Shown: positions 49,116-62,526, numbered from the stretch's first letter. The stretch is 64,000 bases of DNA from Campylobacter estrildidarum (GCF_005406205.1 NZ_NXLZ01000002.1:99418-163417), one strand, 5' to 3'. Program-made: numbers and translations. Notes: generated from the letters alone by a model not told the origin.

Positions 49116-49960
49116 TTCAAATCCTTCAAACGATCTTGAGCCAATTGTATATCTTTAGCTATTTGTTTTTTTAATTGTATTAAATCTTGAAATTTTTGAT
49201 TTTCTCTTAAAAAAGATATGAATTGAATTTCTATGATTTCACCACAATTTATATCTTGATCAAATTTTTCTAAAATATGACTTTCAATAGCAAAATTTCC
49301 ATCACTAGAACGTATTCCTAAAAAACTTATACTCTTATAAATCCTATTTTTTATTTGGGTTAAAGTAACATAAACACCCTCTTTTGGTAAAACATAATCA
49401 TCACATTTTAAATTCAAAGTTGCAAAAAGCTCTCTTGAACCAAGTCCTTGTCCTTGGATATGCTCACCTTTTATAGAATAATTTCTTCCTAAAAGAAGAT
49501 TTGCTTTCTCAATATCACCTTTAACTAAAAATTCCTTAATCAAGCTTGTATGCACACTAAATCCATTTATGCAAAACTCATCTACTATAACTGTTTTTAT
49601 TCCACTTAAGTTTTCTATATCTTTGGCCTTGTATGCTTTATTTTTACCAAAACAAAAATCATAACCCACTACAATATATTCTAAAGAAGTAAATTCTTTT
49701 TTTAAAAAGTCTAAGAATTCTTTACCGTCTAAATTTTTAATACTTTCAAAATCAATTTCTATAATCTGTTTATTTGCTAAACACCCCTTTTCTTTGTTAG
49801 TACAAAGCTTTCTACCTTGAAATTTATCTACAATTAAAAGCGCACCAAAATCATCTAACAAATCTACAAGCTTTTGATGTCCTAAATGCAAACCATCAAA
49901 AGAACCGATGGCTAAAGATTTTATTTTATTTTTTGCAGTAGTGGTAAAAATATTCAACAT
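49112..49960 (-). CDS. ribF: Bifunctional riboflavin kinase/FAD synthetase
   Basis: Converts riboflavin to FMN and FAD. The 282 residues have an N-terminal adenylyltransferase domain (SLAIGSFDGLHLGHQKLVDLL with the HxGH motif; YIVVGYDFCFGKN) and a C-terminal flavokinase domain (GRNYSIKGEHIQGQGLGSRELFATLNL). It is slightly shorter than E. coli RibF (313). The first 35 bp overlap the end of tlyA, which is longer than the usual 4-bp overlaps here, so the true start could be slightly downstream, although the next candidate would cut into the domain. Confidence 0.93.
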   Translation of the reverse strand: MLNIFTTTAKNKIKSLAIGSFDGLHLGHQKLVDLLDDFGALLIVDKFQGRKLCTNKEKGCLANKQIIEIDFESIKNLDGKEFLDFLKKEFTSLEYIVVGYDFCFGKNKAYKAKDIENLSGIKTVIVDEFCINGFSVHTSLIKEFLVKGDIEKANLLLGRNYSIKGEHIQGQGLGSRELFATLNLKCDDYVLPKEGVYVTLTQIKNRIYKSISFLGIRSSDGNFAIESHILEKFDQDINCGEIIEIQFISFLRENQKFQDLIQLKKQIAKDIQLAQDRLKDLK

Positions 49961-50671
49961 TCCCCTCTTTTCCTTTTATCTTAGATTCTTCACAATTTTT
50001 TAAAACCCAGCCTAAACGCATACAAGCTTTTTCAAATTCTTTTCTTACCTTTTGAATTTCCTTTTCATCTTGAACAACACCTTTTTTATTTCTTTTTACA
50101 TTTTTTCCAACTTCAAACTGAGGTTTAAAAAGCAAGATTATATCTTTTAAAGCTAAGCTATCAATATAGAACATTAAATGGTGTAAAGAAATAAAACTAA
50201 CATCGCAAGTGATAATATCAAATTTTTCTTTACTTTCAAAGGCTCTTAAGTCTGTATTTTCAACGATTTTAATTTTAGCATTATCTCGCAAACTAGAATG
50301 GAGTTGATTATCTCCCACATCTAGAGCAACGACTTTTAAAGCTTGATTTTCTAATAAAATCTGCACAAACCCTCCTGTACTAGAACCTATATCAAGACAA
50401 ATTTTATCCCTAATATCAATATCTTTATCTTGTAAAAAATTCTTTAGTTTTAAAGCTGCTCTTGAAACATAAGTTTTACTCAAAGGCTCTAAATTTAATT
50501 CCTTAGAAGATAAAATTTCTTCTTCGCTCAAAGTATTGTTTTTAAATAAATTTTTTATATTAAAAGAAGACTTAAAAATTTTAGAATTAAGCAAAATTTC
50601 TTCATTTTCTATCAATTCCAAAGCCTTATTTCTACTGATATTTAATCGTTTGGCTACAAAAAGATCATATC

Positions 50672-50675
<4 letters not shown>
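49926..50675 (-). CDS. tlyA: TlyA-family rRNA 2'-O-methyltransferase/haemolysin
   Basis: Methylates cytidines of rRNA; in C. jejuni its loss affects ribosome function, motility and biofilm, and gives capreomycin resistance. The 249 residues show an N-terminal S4 RNA-binding domain (RYDLFVAKRLNISRNKALELIENEEILLN) and a FtsJ-like Rossmann domain with ICLDIGSSTGGFVQILL (SAM site) and LFKPQFEVGK. The length suggests the shorter TlyA(I)-type form, which methylates only 16S/23S sites defined by its end helices. It overlaps the membrane-protein gene upstream by 4 bp. Confidence 0.93.
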
Positions 50676-54727
<4,052 letters not shown>

Positions 54728-54728
54728 T

Positions 54729-55334
54729 TTACTTCTTTGTATAAAAATTAAGCAAAAGTGTAGACAAGATCAAAGAACTTTTAGAATTAAGCTTTGCTAA
54801 CTCATAACTTTCATAAAAATTTTCAAGTTCTTTAGCATTAAAATCTTTAATTTTGACCATTTGTTCAGTTAAAAGAGTGATTTTTTCCATAAGTTCATTT
54901 TTGTCTAAATTCTCATTTTCTTGTAAAAATTCAAACAATGTTTTTAAATCCATTTTATCTAATTTCAAATTTAAGCTATTTTTAGATTTTTGTATATTAC
55001 GTTTTTCACATATAAGACGTGATTTTATCGTAGGTAAAAGTAAATTTTTAGAAGGGACAACTATAAGAAATTTGACATTTTGTGGCGGCTCTTCAAGAAG
55101 TTTTAATAAAAAATTTTGTGCTTCTATTCTAAAATTATGCGCCATTAAAACTATAATTTTTTCATCAATTTCTGCTATATAACTTTCTTTTTCAACCAAT
55201 CTTGCATCATCAAGCAAAAAATCATTTGCAGGGGTTTTAGGAATCAATCTTAAACGATTATATCCGTATTTTTCAATCATTTCTTCTTTGATACGCTCAA
55301 AATCTTCACTGATTATAATTTTACTTGTAAACAC
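54729..55334 (-). CDS. DNA polymerase III delta'-like subunit (short form)
   Basis: A 201-residue AAA+-derived protein related to the clamp-loader delta' subunit. The tell-tale part is NFRIEAQNFLLKLLEEPPQNVKFLIVVPSKNLLLPTIKSRL, which is split here over residues about 68-108 and matches the SRC-bearing region of delta'/DnaX (sensor 1 and TIxSR). No Walker A motif or zinc fingers occur, and the protein is about 130 residues shorter than E. coli HolB. Its position between folP and hobA matches the annotated delta' gene of Helicobacter. It probably acts in the clamp loader. Confidence 0.8.
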   Translation of the reverse strand: MFTSKIIISEDFERIKEEMIEKYGYNRLRLIPKTPANDFLLDDARLVEKESYIAEIDEKIIVLMAHNFRIEAQNFLLKLLEEPPQNVKFLIVVPSKNLLLPTIKSRLICEKRNIQKSKNSLNLKLDKMDLKTLFEFLQENENLDKNELMEKITLLTEQMVKIKDFNAKELENFYESYELAKLNSKSSLILSTLLLNFYTKK

Positions 55335-55339
55335 AAAAA

Positions 55340-55876
55340 TTATCCCAAACTAACCTTAGAAAACAAAATCGCATCTAAACTTAAATCCAAAAGTTTATAA
55401 AGACTTATAAGCTTAACATCAAGATCTTTATCTTTAGAGTTAAGAAAAAAGCTATTTTGTAATTGTTCATCAAAAAGCCACAACAAACTATCGTTTTTAG
55501 ATTTAGCTATAAGAGATTTTTCATCCATAGTAGAGCCTATGTAAAAATAAATATATCCATTAGGAAAAGTAACATCTAGCAAATCATTAAGCAAAGCTAT
55601 TTCTTCAGATTTTTGTATCTTTTTTTTGCACAAAGCGTTTAAGGATACAAAAGGCAACATAGGACGATTAGTTTTTGTATTAATATTTTTTAAAAAGTAT
55701 TCTTCATACCAAGATCTTTGCTCATCACACATCAAAATAAAAGTGCGTCCCTCAAGTAAATATTTAAGTTTTACTTGCATTAAAGGAGCCCATTCTAAAC
55801 GACGTGACTCCATCCAAGCCATAAAAGTTCCGCCATTACGGATATTCTCAAGTGTAAAACTCAAAAAATCACTCAT
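55340..55876 (-). CDS. hobA: HobA, DnaA-binding replication initiation factor
   Basis: A 178-residue cytosolic protein that binds DnaA domain I and promotes assembly of the initiation complex at oriC; it is the epsilonproteobacterial structural homologue of DiaA. The N-terminus DFLSFTLENIRNGGTFMAWMESRRLEWAPL, split here across residues 3-32, is strongly characteristic of HobA, as is FPNGYIYFYIGSTMDEKSL. It lies between lysC and the delta'-like gene as in H. pylori. It overlaps lysC by 4 bp. The linkage couples it to replication-repair genes downstream. Confidence 0.9.
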   Translation of the reverse strand: MSDFLSFTLENIRNGGTFMAWMESRRLEWAPLMQVKLKYLLEGRTFILMCDEQRSWYEEYFLKNINTKTNRPMLPFVSLNALCKKKIQKSEEIALLNDLLDVTFPNGYIYFYIGSTMDEKSLIAKSKNDSLLWLFDEQLQNSFFLNSKDKDLDVKLISLYKLLDLSLDAILFSKVSLG

Positions 55877-57075
55877 TTGTCAAGTCCATAACACTCGTGA
55901 AGTGCTCTTACAGCAAGTTCTCCATACTTCTCATGCACTATCATAGAAATTTTTATTTCGCTTGTAGAAATCATTCCTATATTGATATTTTCATCTGCTA
56001 AAGCTTTAAAAGCTTTACTTGCAACCCCAGAATGCGACTTCATTCCAACACCCACTATAGATACTTTTACCACAGCACTATCGCTTTCCACTATGGTATC
56101 GGTATGTAAAATTTTTTTCATAGCATTTTTAGCCAATTCTAATTCATTTTGAGGCACAGTAAAACCTAAATTTGTAGCTCCATCTACACCTACATTTTGA
56201 ATAATCATATCCACATTAATATTTTCATTTGCTAAAACTGAAAAAATTTCAGCTGCAATTCCTGGTTTATCTTCTACATTTCTTAAAGTTATTCTTGCTT
56301 GATTTTTATCTAAAGCAATACCGCTCACTAAAGCTTGTTCCATTTTATCCTCTTCTGTAATTATTGTTCCTTGATTATTATTAAAGCTACTTCTAGTAAC
56401 CAAATTCACATTTAATTTTTTAGCAAGTTCAACTGAACGATTTTGCAAAACTTTAGCTCCCAAACTTGCAAGTTCAAGCATTTCTTCATAAGAAATTTTA
56501 TCTAACTTCTTAGCCTTGGGTTCTATACGTGGATCAGTTGTATATACTCCATCAACATCGGTATAAATTTCGCATAAATCAGCTTTTAATGCTCCAGCAA
56601 CAGCAACTGCACTTAAATCACTTCCACCGCGTCCTAAAGTGGTTACATTTCCTTCTTCATCAACTCCTTGAAAACCTGCTATAACAACGATTTTTCCTTC
56701 ATTTAAGGCATTTTCAATGGCTCCTGTATCAATATAAGAAATTCTAGCCTTTGTAAAAACATTATCTGTAATAATCCCTGCTTTTCTTCCTGAAAAAGCA
56801 ATAGAATCAAATCCTTTTTCGTTTAAAGCAATGGATAATAAAGCACTTGTAACACGCTCACCACTACTTAAAAGCATATCCATATCTTTTCCATTGGGAT
56901 TTTTACTAAAATATTGTGCTTGTTCTATAAGTGTATTGGTGACTCCACTCATTGCGGAAACTATAACAACGAGCCGATTTCCTTGTTTTACACTCTCTAT
57001 AACTCGATTTGCAACTGCTTCAATGCGTTCTAAGCTGCCAACACTCGTTCCGCCATATTTTTGAACTATAAGCAT
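55873..57075 (-). CDS. lysC: Aspartate kinase
   Basis: Phosphorylates aspartate at the head of the lysine, threonine and methionine pathways. The 400 residues begin VQKYGGTSVGSLERI (catalytic Lys), with VIVSAMSGVTNTL and EIYTDVDGVYTTDPRI in the kinase domain, and two ACT domains in the last 140 residues (GIALDKNQARITLRNVEDKPG; VKVSIVGVGMKSHSGVASKAF with GMISTSEIKISMIV) that give feedback control. It is second in the nudH-lysC-hobA-holB-folP-ligA run and overlaps nudH by one base. Confidence 0.96.
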   Translation of the reverse strand: MLIVQKYGGTSVGSLERIEAVANRVIESVKQGNRLVVIVSAMSGVTNTLIEQAQYFSKNPNGKDMDMLLSSGERVTSALLSIALNEKGFDSIAFSGRKAGIITDNVFTKARISYIDTGAIENALNEGKIVVIAGFQGVDEEGNVTTLGRGGSDLSAVAVAGALKADLCEIYTDVDGVYTTDPRIEPKAKKLDKISYEEMLELASLGAKVLQNRSVELAKKLNVNLVTRSSFNNNQGTIITEEDKMEQALVSGIALDKNQARITLRNVEDKPGIAAEIFSVLANENINVDMIIQNVGVDGATNLGFTVPQNELELAKNAMKKILHTDTIVESDSAVVKVSIVGVGMKSHSGVASKAFKALADENINIGMISTSEIKISMIVHEKYGELAVRALHECYGLDK

Positions 57076-57545
57076 TAGATATAACCTTTCTCTTTAAAAT
57101 ATTTAATTACTTTAATATAAATATTTCTTTTAAAATGATGGATCATTTCAAAAATTTGTTTTACTTTAACAAATTGATAAGCACTAAATTCAGGATGTTT
57201 AGTCTTAATATTAATTTTTGATTCAGATTTTAAGCGAACCAGAAAATATTTTTGAATTTGCCCATCATAAGGATACATTTTTTTAGCAACTCTTTCTGGA
57301 AAATCATAGCTCAACCATTCTGGATATTCAGCAATGATTTCAATCTCATCTGTACCAATTTCTTCTTTAAGTTCTCTTAATAAAGCACTTTTGGCGTCTT
57401 CACCTTCATCAATACCACCTTGTGGAAATTGCCAAATATTATCCATGTCGCTTCTTTTTGCTATAAAAATTTTACACTCTAATGGATAAGTGCTTGATAA
57501 AATAATAGCCGCGACATTAGGTCTATATTTTTTTTCTTTTTCCAA
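57075..57545 (-). CDS. nudH: RppH/NudH-type RNA pyrophosphohydrolase
   Basis: A 156-residue Nudix hydrolase. The Nudix box is GGIDEGEDAKSALLRELKEEIGTDE (GX5EX7REVXEEXGT-like; shown positions about 44-68), and the flanking NIWQFPQGG and WLSYDFPERV motifs are diagnostic of the RppH/Ap4A hydrolase subfamily that removes 5' pyrophosphate from mRNA to start decay. The length matches RppH in related species. It appears to be the first gene of a long minus-strand operon (57545 to 48411). Confidence 0.93.
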   Translation of the reverse strand: MEKEKKYRPNVAAIILSSTYPLECKIFIAKRSDMDNIWQFPQGGIDEGEDAKSALLRELKEEIGTDEIEIIAEYPEWLSYDFPERVAKKMYPYDGQIQKYFLVRLKSESKINIKTKHPEFSAYQFVKVKQIFEMIHHFKRNIYIKVIKYFKEKGYI

Positions 57546-57646
57546 TTGCTTTACCTCAAACCTATACTAAGCATTATCATTTTAACCAAAGTCAAATCAA
57601 TTTTTGATTAAAATTAACAAATTTAATTAAAATTATTAGGTTGTTT

Positions 57647-58714
57647 ATGCATTTTTATATCCATATTCCATTTTGTGAAAGCAAATGCAATTATTGTGCT
57701 TTTACAAGTTTAAAAAAAGATAATTATGAAAAATCTTACTTTCAAGCTTTAAATAAAGATATTAATTTTCAGTTGGAAAAATTTAATATAAAATATAATC
57801 AAATAAAAACATTTTTTATAGGCGGAGGTACACCAAGCTGTATTGATGCAAAATATTATGAGTCTATTTTTAAAACTCTACATCCCTATTTGTCTCAAAA
57901 CGTAGAAATTTCATGCGAAGCTAATCCCAATTCAGCAACGTTAAACTGGATTAAAGCAATGAAAAATTTAGGAATAAATCGCATTTCTTTTGGGGCGCAG
58001 AGTTTTCATCCTAAAAAGCTAAAATTTCTTGGAAGAATTCACAATCAAGATACAATTTTCAAAGCTTTAGAAAATGCAGATAAAGCAGGATTAAAAAATA
58101 TCAATTTAGATCTCATATACGACACTAAAATGGACGATAAAAAAATGCTTGAATTTGAACTTTCAAATTTAGAAAAAATAAAACCTTTAATCACTCATTT
58201 AAGCGCTTATAATCTTACTATAGAGCCAAAAACTGCTTTTGCTAAAAAAGAAAACTTTAAGAAAAACGCTCCTAATTTAATGAAATTTTTTATTCAAAAA
58301 TTAACTCATCTTGGTTTTTTTCAATATGAAATCAGTAATTTTTCTAAAAATAAAAACACAATGTGTAAGCATAATCTTAGTTATTGGAAAGGCAATAATT
58401 ATATAGGTTGTGGTTTGAGTGCTGTAGGATTTTATAAAAATCAACGTTTTTACACTGCTAATAATTTAAAATCTTATATAGAAAACCCCGCTTTTAGAAA
58501 TGTAGAAAAATTAAATTCTAAAAATTTAGAACTAGAGCACTTATTTTTAGGGCTTAGAAGCATAGTAGGTATTCAAGAAAAAAAATTAGATTTCAAACAA
58601 AAAGAAAAGGCTTTATTATTACTTAAAGAAAAAAAACTTAAATATGAAAAAAAAAGATATTTTAATCCCAATTTTTTACTCAGCGACGAACTTGCTTTGT
58701 ATCTCTCATCTTAA
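57647..58714 (+). CDS. HemW/HemN-like radical SAM protein
   Basis: A 355-residue radical SAM protein. The iron-sulphur motif CESKCNYC (CxxxCxxC) is in the first 20 residues, and YIHIPFCES precedes it. GGGTPSC is the SAM-binding segment, ISFGAQSFHPKKLKFLGRIH and NLDLIYDT match HemW, and the C-terminal HemN domain is reduced. HemW is a haem chaperone rather than coproporphyrinogen III oxidase; the Cys pattern without an extra N-terminal Cys fits HemW. I use the ATG at 57647, which has TTAGG 6 bases upstream; a TTG at 57641 is in frame. Confidence 0.85.
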   Translation: MHFYIHIPFCESKCNYCAFTSLKKDNYEKSYFQALNKDINFQLEKFNIKYNQIKTFFIGGGTPSCIDAKYYESIFKTLHPYLSQNVEISCEANPNSATLNWIKAMKNLGINRISFGAQSFHPKKLKFLGRIHNQDTIFKALENADKAGLKNINLDLIYDTKMDDKKMLEFELSNLEKIKPLITHLSAYNLTIEPKTAFAKKENFKKNAPNLMKFFIQKLTHLGFFQYEISNFSKNKNTMCKHNLSYWKGNNYIGCGLSAVGFYKNQRFYTANNLKSYIENPAFRNVEKLNSKNLELEHLFLGLRSIVGIQEKKLDFKQKEKALLLLKEKKLKYEKKRYFNPNFLLSDELALYLSS

Positions 58715-58773
58715 ATTTAAGTTTTTTAAGTAAAATAACCATCTAAAATATTTCTAAGATAAAGTATTAATGA

Positions 58774-59172
58774 ATGAGTTTTGGTGAAATTATAATTATT
58801 TTAATTGTAGCAATTTTAGTTTTAGGTCCTGATAAACTTCCTGAAGCCATCGTGCAAATAGCTAAAATTTTAAAAGCCTTAAAAAAAAATATAGACGATG
58901 CGAAATCAAGTATAGAAAAAGAAATTCGCATCAATGAACTTAAAGAAGAGGCTAAAAAATATAAAGATGAATTCTCAGCTAGCAATGAAAATATACGCAA
59001 AAAACTTAGTTTTGAGGAATTTGATGATCTAAAAAAAGACATTTTAGAAAAAACTAAAGTGGATTTAACTTTTGATAGTAGAGAAAATCCATCAAGTAAT
59101 CTTAGTGGGCAAAATTTAAATTCTGATGAAAAACCTAAACTTACCTCATTAGAAGAAAAAGCGGAAAAATAA
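58774..59172 (+). CDS. tatB: Sec-independent translocase subunit TatB
   Basis: A 132-residue inner-membrane protein of the twin-arginine export system. It has a short N-terminal helix (MSFGEIIIILIVAILVLGPDKLPEAI, the Glu in SFGE and the Gly-Pro hinge), an amphipathic helix and a charged coiled tail (about 35-130). The length and position before tatC indicate TatB rather than TatA. It lies 1 base from tatC. tatA is not in the window and must be elsewhere. Confidence 0.93.
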   Translation: MSFGEIIIILIVAILVLGPDKLPEAIVQIAKILKALKKNIDDAKSSIEKEIRINELKEEAKKYKDEFSASNENIRKKLSFEEFDDLKKDILEKTKVDLTFDSRENPSSNLSGQNLNSDEKPKLTSLEEKAEK

Positions 59173-59904
59173 ATGTTTGAAGAATTAAAACCTCATTTAA
59201 TAGAACTTAGAAAACGTCTCTTTATAAGCGTAATTTCTATTATAGTACTATTTTTAGTATGTTTCGGCTTTCGTAATTATATTTTAGAAATTTTAAAAAC
59301 TCCTCTTGTGGAAGTTTTACCAGAATTTTCAAAACACATCAATGTTATAGAAATGCAAGAAGGTTTATTTACAACTATCAAAGTAAGTTTTTTTGCTGCT
59401 TTTGTTTTTGGTATTCCTATTATCTTTTGGCAATTTTGGAAATTTGTTGCGCCTGGGCTTTATGATAATGAAAAACGCCTTGTTATCCCTTTTGTAAGTT
59501 TTGCAAGTGTTATGTTTGCTTTGGGTGCTTGTTTTTGTTATTTTATTGTTGTACCTTTAGCTTTTAAATTTTTGATTAACTTTAGTCTCAATGAAGGTTT
59601 CAACCCAGTCATCACTCTAGGAACTTATGTTGATTTTTTTATTAAGGTCATTATTGCCTTTGGTTTAGCTTTTGAAATGCCAGTTATTGCATTTTTCTTT
59701 GCAAAAATAGGCCTAATTGATGATGCTTTTTTAAAACGTCATTTTCGTATATCTGTTTTAATTATTTTTATTTTTTCTGCTTTTATGACTCCACCTGATT
59801 TTTTATCTCAATTTTTGATGGCAGGACCACTTTGCGGACTTTACGGACTTTCTATTTTGATCGTTCAAAAAGTCAATCCAGCTCCAAAAGAAGATGAAAA
59901 GTGA
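59173..59904 (+). CDS. tatC: Sec-independent translocase subunit TatC
   Basis: The signal-recognising multi-pass channel protein of the Tat pathway, 243 residues with six helices. The N-terminal cytoplasmic segment ELKPHLIELRKRLFISV contains the conserved HLxELRxR motif, and FWQFWKFVAPGLYDNEKR gives the cytoplasmic loop, with FGLAFEMPVIAFFF and MTPPDFLSQ further on. All are TatC signatures. It overlaps queA by 4 bp (GTGA). Tat substrates in Campylobacter include hydrogenase and formate dehydrogenase. Confidence 0.96.
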   Translation: MFEELKPHLIELRKRLFISVISIIVLFLVCFGFRNYILEILKTPLVEVLPEFSKHINVIEMQEGLFTTIKVSFFAAFVFGIPIIFWQFWKFVAPGLYDNEKRLVIPFVSFASVMFALGACFCYFIVVPLAFKFLINFSLNEGFNPVITLGTYVDFFIKVIIAFGLAFEMPVIAFFFAKIGLIDDAFLKRHFRISVLIIFIFSAFMTPPDFLSQFLMAGPLCGLYGLSILIVQKVNPAPKEDEK

Positions 59905-60932
59905 TAAATGAAGATCTTATTCTCTCACATTACAACTACAATTTACCACAAGAGCTTATAGCAAATTATCCAGCAGTTCCTAAAGAAAACGCCAAGCTTT
60001 TAATTTATAAAAGAAAAAATCAAGAAATTTATCATACAACTTTTGCAAATTTAAAAGACTTTTTACCAAATTGTACTATATTTTTTAATGATACTAAGGT
60101 GATTAAAGCAAGAATTTATGGAAGAAAAGAAAGCGGTGGCAAAATAGAACTTTTTTTACATCAACCCTTTTTAAATTCAAAAAAACCAAGCTTTATAGTT
60201 CAAATTAAAGGGCGTGTAAAAATCAATGAAATTTTACATTTCGAAAAAAACTTAATAGCAGAAGTTATTGAAATTCTAGAAGATGGAATGCGTAAAGTTT
60301 GTTTTTATCAAAATGATAAAATCTTAAACACAAATGAACTCTATAAACTTCTTGATAAAATAGGACATATTCCCCTACCTCCTTATATCAAAAGAGCAGA
60401 TAATGCTAAGGATATTGAAGATTATCAGAGTATATTTGCTAAAAATTTAGGCGCAGTAGCCGCTCCTACAGCAAGTTTACATTTTAGCGAAGATATGATT
60501 AATGATCTAAATAAAAAGCATGAAATTTATCATCTGACTTTGCATGTAGGCGCAGGCACTTTTAAAAATGTAGAATGCGAAAACATACAAGAGCATAAAA
60601 TGCATAGCGAGTTTTTTAGCATTCCAAAACAAGCTTGTGAAATTATTGATTCAAAAAAACCTATTTTAGGTATTGGAACCACGGTAACAAGAAGTATAGA
60701 ATATTACGCAAGAACACATAAAGAAAATGGATTTTGTGATTTATTTTTACACCCAAATAATCCGCCCATAAGACAAAATTATCTTTTAACTAATTTTCAC
60801 CTGCCTAAATCAACTCTTATCATGCTTGTTTCATCTTTTATAGGTAGGGAGCGATGCTTAAAACTTTATGAATTAGCCATAAAAGAAAAATATCGATTTT
60901 ACTCTTATGGCGATGCTATGCTTATTTTATAA
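59901..60932 (+). CDS. queA: S-adenosylmethionine:tRNA ribosyltransferase-isomerase
   Basis: Adds the epoxycyclopentane ring to preQ1 in tRNA, the penultimate step of queuosine formation. The 343 residues contain NYNLPQELIANYPAVPKENAKLLIY, TIFFNDTKVIKARIYG, the GHIPLPPYIKR motif, GAVAAPTASLHFSEDM and HVGAGTFKNV, and end YGDAMLIL, as is typical. The start is GTG at 59901, overlapping the tatC stop (GTGA), and no better ATG is in frame nearby. It converges with lpxD with no gap. Confidence 0.96.
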   Translation: MINEDLILSHYNYNLPQELIANYPAVPKENAKLLIYKRKNQEIYHTTFANLKDFLPNCTIFFNDTKVIKARIYGRKESGGKIELFLHQPFLNSKKPSFIVQIKGRVKINEILHFEKNLIAEVIEILEDGMRKVCFYQNDKILNTNELYKLLDKIGHIPLPPYIKRADNAKDIEDYQSIFAKNLGAVAAPTASLHFSEDMINDLNKKHEIYHLTLHVGAGTFKNVECENIQEHKMHSEFFSIPKQACEIIDSKKPILGIGTTVTRSIEYYARTHKENGFCDLFLHPNNPPIRQNYLLTNFHLPKSTLIMLVSSFIGRERCLKLYELAIKEKYRFYSYGDAMLIL

Positions 60933-61886
60933 TCATTCTTTAAATTTTATAGCAATTTTGGCTTGAAGCTTAAGCCAATCTTTTTGAAGCATGATAGGAA
61001 AACCTCCATAAACTCTACCTCCTTCAAGGCTTTTGCTCACTCCACCTCGTGCGGCTATTGTACTAAAATCTCCTATTTTCAAATGTCCACTTGTAGCACT
61101 TTGACCACCCATAACCACATTTCTTCCTAATTGACTTGAACCTGAAATACCTGTTTGTGCCACAATAATACAATTTTGTCCAATATCACAATTATGCCCT
61201 ATTTGAACAAGATTATCTACTTTAGTTCCTGCTTTAATAATTGTACTATCAAATACGGCTCTATCAATTGTCGTGCAAGCTCCAATTTCTACGAAATCTT
61301 CTAAAATAACATTACCATTGTGATAGATTTTATAATGCTCTCCATTTTTATTGTGTGCATAACCAAAACCATCACTTCCTATAACGCAATTTGCTAAAAG
61401 ATGGCATTTTTTTCCAATTTTGCTATCATTATAAATCACTACATTAGGATGGATCACGCTTTCATCTCCAATGCTAACATTATCGCCAATGAAAGCTCCT
61501 GCCATAATAACTACATTTTCTCCAATATCAACATTATTGCCTATATAAACATTAGGCATAATTTTAGCACTCTTAGCAATATTTTGTTTTTTTTCTTTAA
61601 CTTGCTCAAACAAAGGTTTTGCAAAAAGTTTACTTAAAAAAGCAAAACTTAAATGTGGATTTTGAGTGATCAATACTTTCGTATCTTTTGGAACTAAATT
61701 TTCATATTCTTTGGTTACCAATATAGCAGCGGCTCCAGTATTGGGAATATCTTTAGCATTTTTTTCTCCATCACAATATGTTAGCTCTGTAAAATTTGCC
61801 CTTAATAGAGAATTTAAAGCAGTGATTTCAATATCTTCTCCGTTATATTCTAAGCTTAAAAATTCTGCTATTTCTTTTAATTTCAT
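60933..61886 (-). CDS. lpxD: UDP-3-O-acylglucosamine N-acyltransferase
   Basis: Transfers a 3-hydroxyacyl chain to UDP-acyl-glucosamine in lipid A synthesis. The 317 residues have an N-terminal uridine-binding domain and a left-handed beta-helix of hexapeptide repeats (IMPNVYIGNNVDIGENVVIMAGAFIG in pieces), with LANCVIGSDGFGYAHNKNGEHYKI and the catalytic His in NLVQIGHNCDIGQ (about residue 233). The length is slightly under E. coli's 341. It is a stand-alone minus-strand gene. The 185-bp space to yqeY is AT-rich without a gene. Confidence 0.95.
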   Translation of the reverse strand: MKLKEIAEFLSLEYNGEDIEITALNSLLRANFTELTYCDGEKNAKDIPNTGAAAILVTKEYENLVPKDTKVLITQNPHLSFAFLSKLFAKPLFEQVKEKKQNIAKSAKIMPNVYIGNNVDIGENVVIMAGAFIGDNVSIGDESVIHPNVVIYNDSKIGKKCHLLANCVIGSDGFGYAHNKNGEHYKIYHNGNVILEDFVEIGACTTIDRAVFDSTIIKAGTKVDNLVQIGHNCDIGQNCIIVAQTGISGSSQLGRNVVMGGQSATSGHLKIGDFSTIAARGGVSKSLEGGRVYGGFPIMLQKDWLKLQAKIAIKFKE

Positions 61887-62071
61887 TTTAAACCTCGCTA
61901 AAATAAATGTTTAATTATTTTAAAATGATATCATCATAAACTTTCTAGTTGGCATCAAATTTAAAAATTAACAATAATATTTTATTTTACAAAATATAAA
62001 ATTTTTTTATAAAATCATTTTTAATAGTCTTTTTTTGTACCAAAAATATCAAAATCACCAATGATATTTAA

Positions 62072-62515
62072 TCAGCTTAAAATTTCTCTTAATATCATAT
62101 TTGCTCTTTTTCCATCTACCTTGGCTCCAAATTGAACTTTTACCTCTTTCATGACAAGCCCTTGATCTTTCAAAGAGCTTACTCCTAGTTTTTCAATTAA
62201 ATCTTTTAACACTCTCTTTAATTCTTCGTCGCTTAATTGTTTTGGTAAATAAATTTCAAGAATTAAAATTTCATTTTTCTCTTTTTGAGCTAAATCTTCC
62301 CTCCCTCCTTTAGAATATAGTTCAATTGCATCTTTGCGTTTTTTTATTTCACTTGATATAATTTTATAAATTCTTTCATCATCAAGTGTTATTCTTTCAT
62401 CAACTTCAACCTGTTTTAATGCTGCATTTAAAGTTCTCAAAACATCTCGTTTAAAATCTTCCTTTTGCTTCATCGCTTCTTTAATATCGTTTAAAATTTG
62501 TTCTTTAAGTGCCAT
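62072..62515 (-). CDS. GatB/YqeY-domain protein
   Basis: A 147-residue helical protein of the YqeY family, which resembles the tail domain of the tRNA-dependent amidotransferase GatB/E. It shows LNDIKEAMKQKEDFKRDVLRTLNAALKQVEVDE, ISSEIKKRKDAIELYSKGGREDLAQKEKNE and VQFGAKVDGKRANMIL, here in parts. The family may help tRNA-related reactions, but its function is unproven. It lies 11 bp downstream of ribB in the same operon. Confidence 0.9.
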   Translation of the reverse strand: MALKEQILNDIKEAMKQKEDFKRDVLRTLNAALKQVEVDERITLDDERIYKIISSEIKKRKDAIELYSKGGREDLAQKEKNEILILEIYLPKQLSDEELKRVLKDLIEKLGVSSLKDQGLVMKEVKVQFGAKVDGKRANMILREILS

Positions 62516-62526
62516 GTTTTTCCTTT

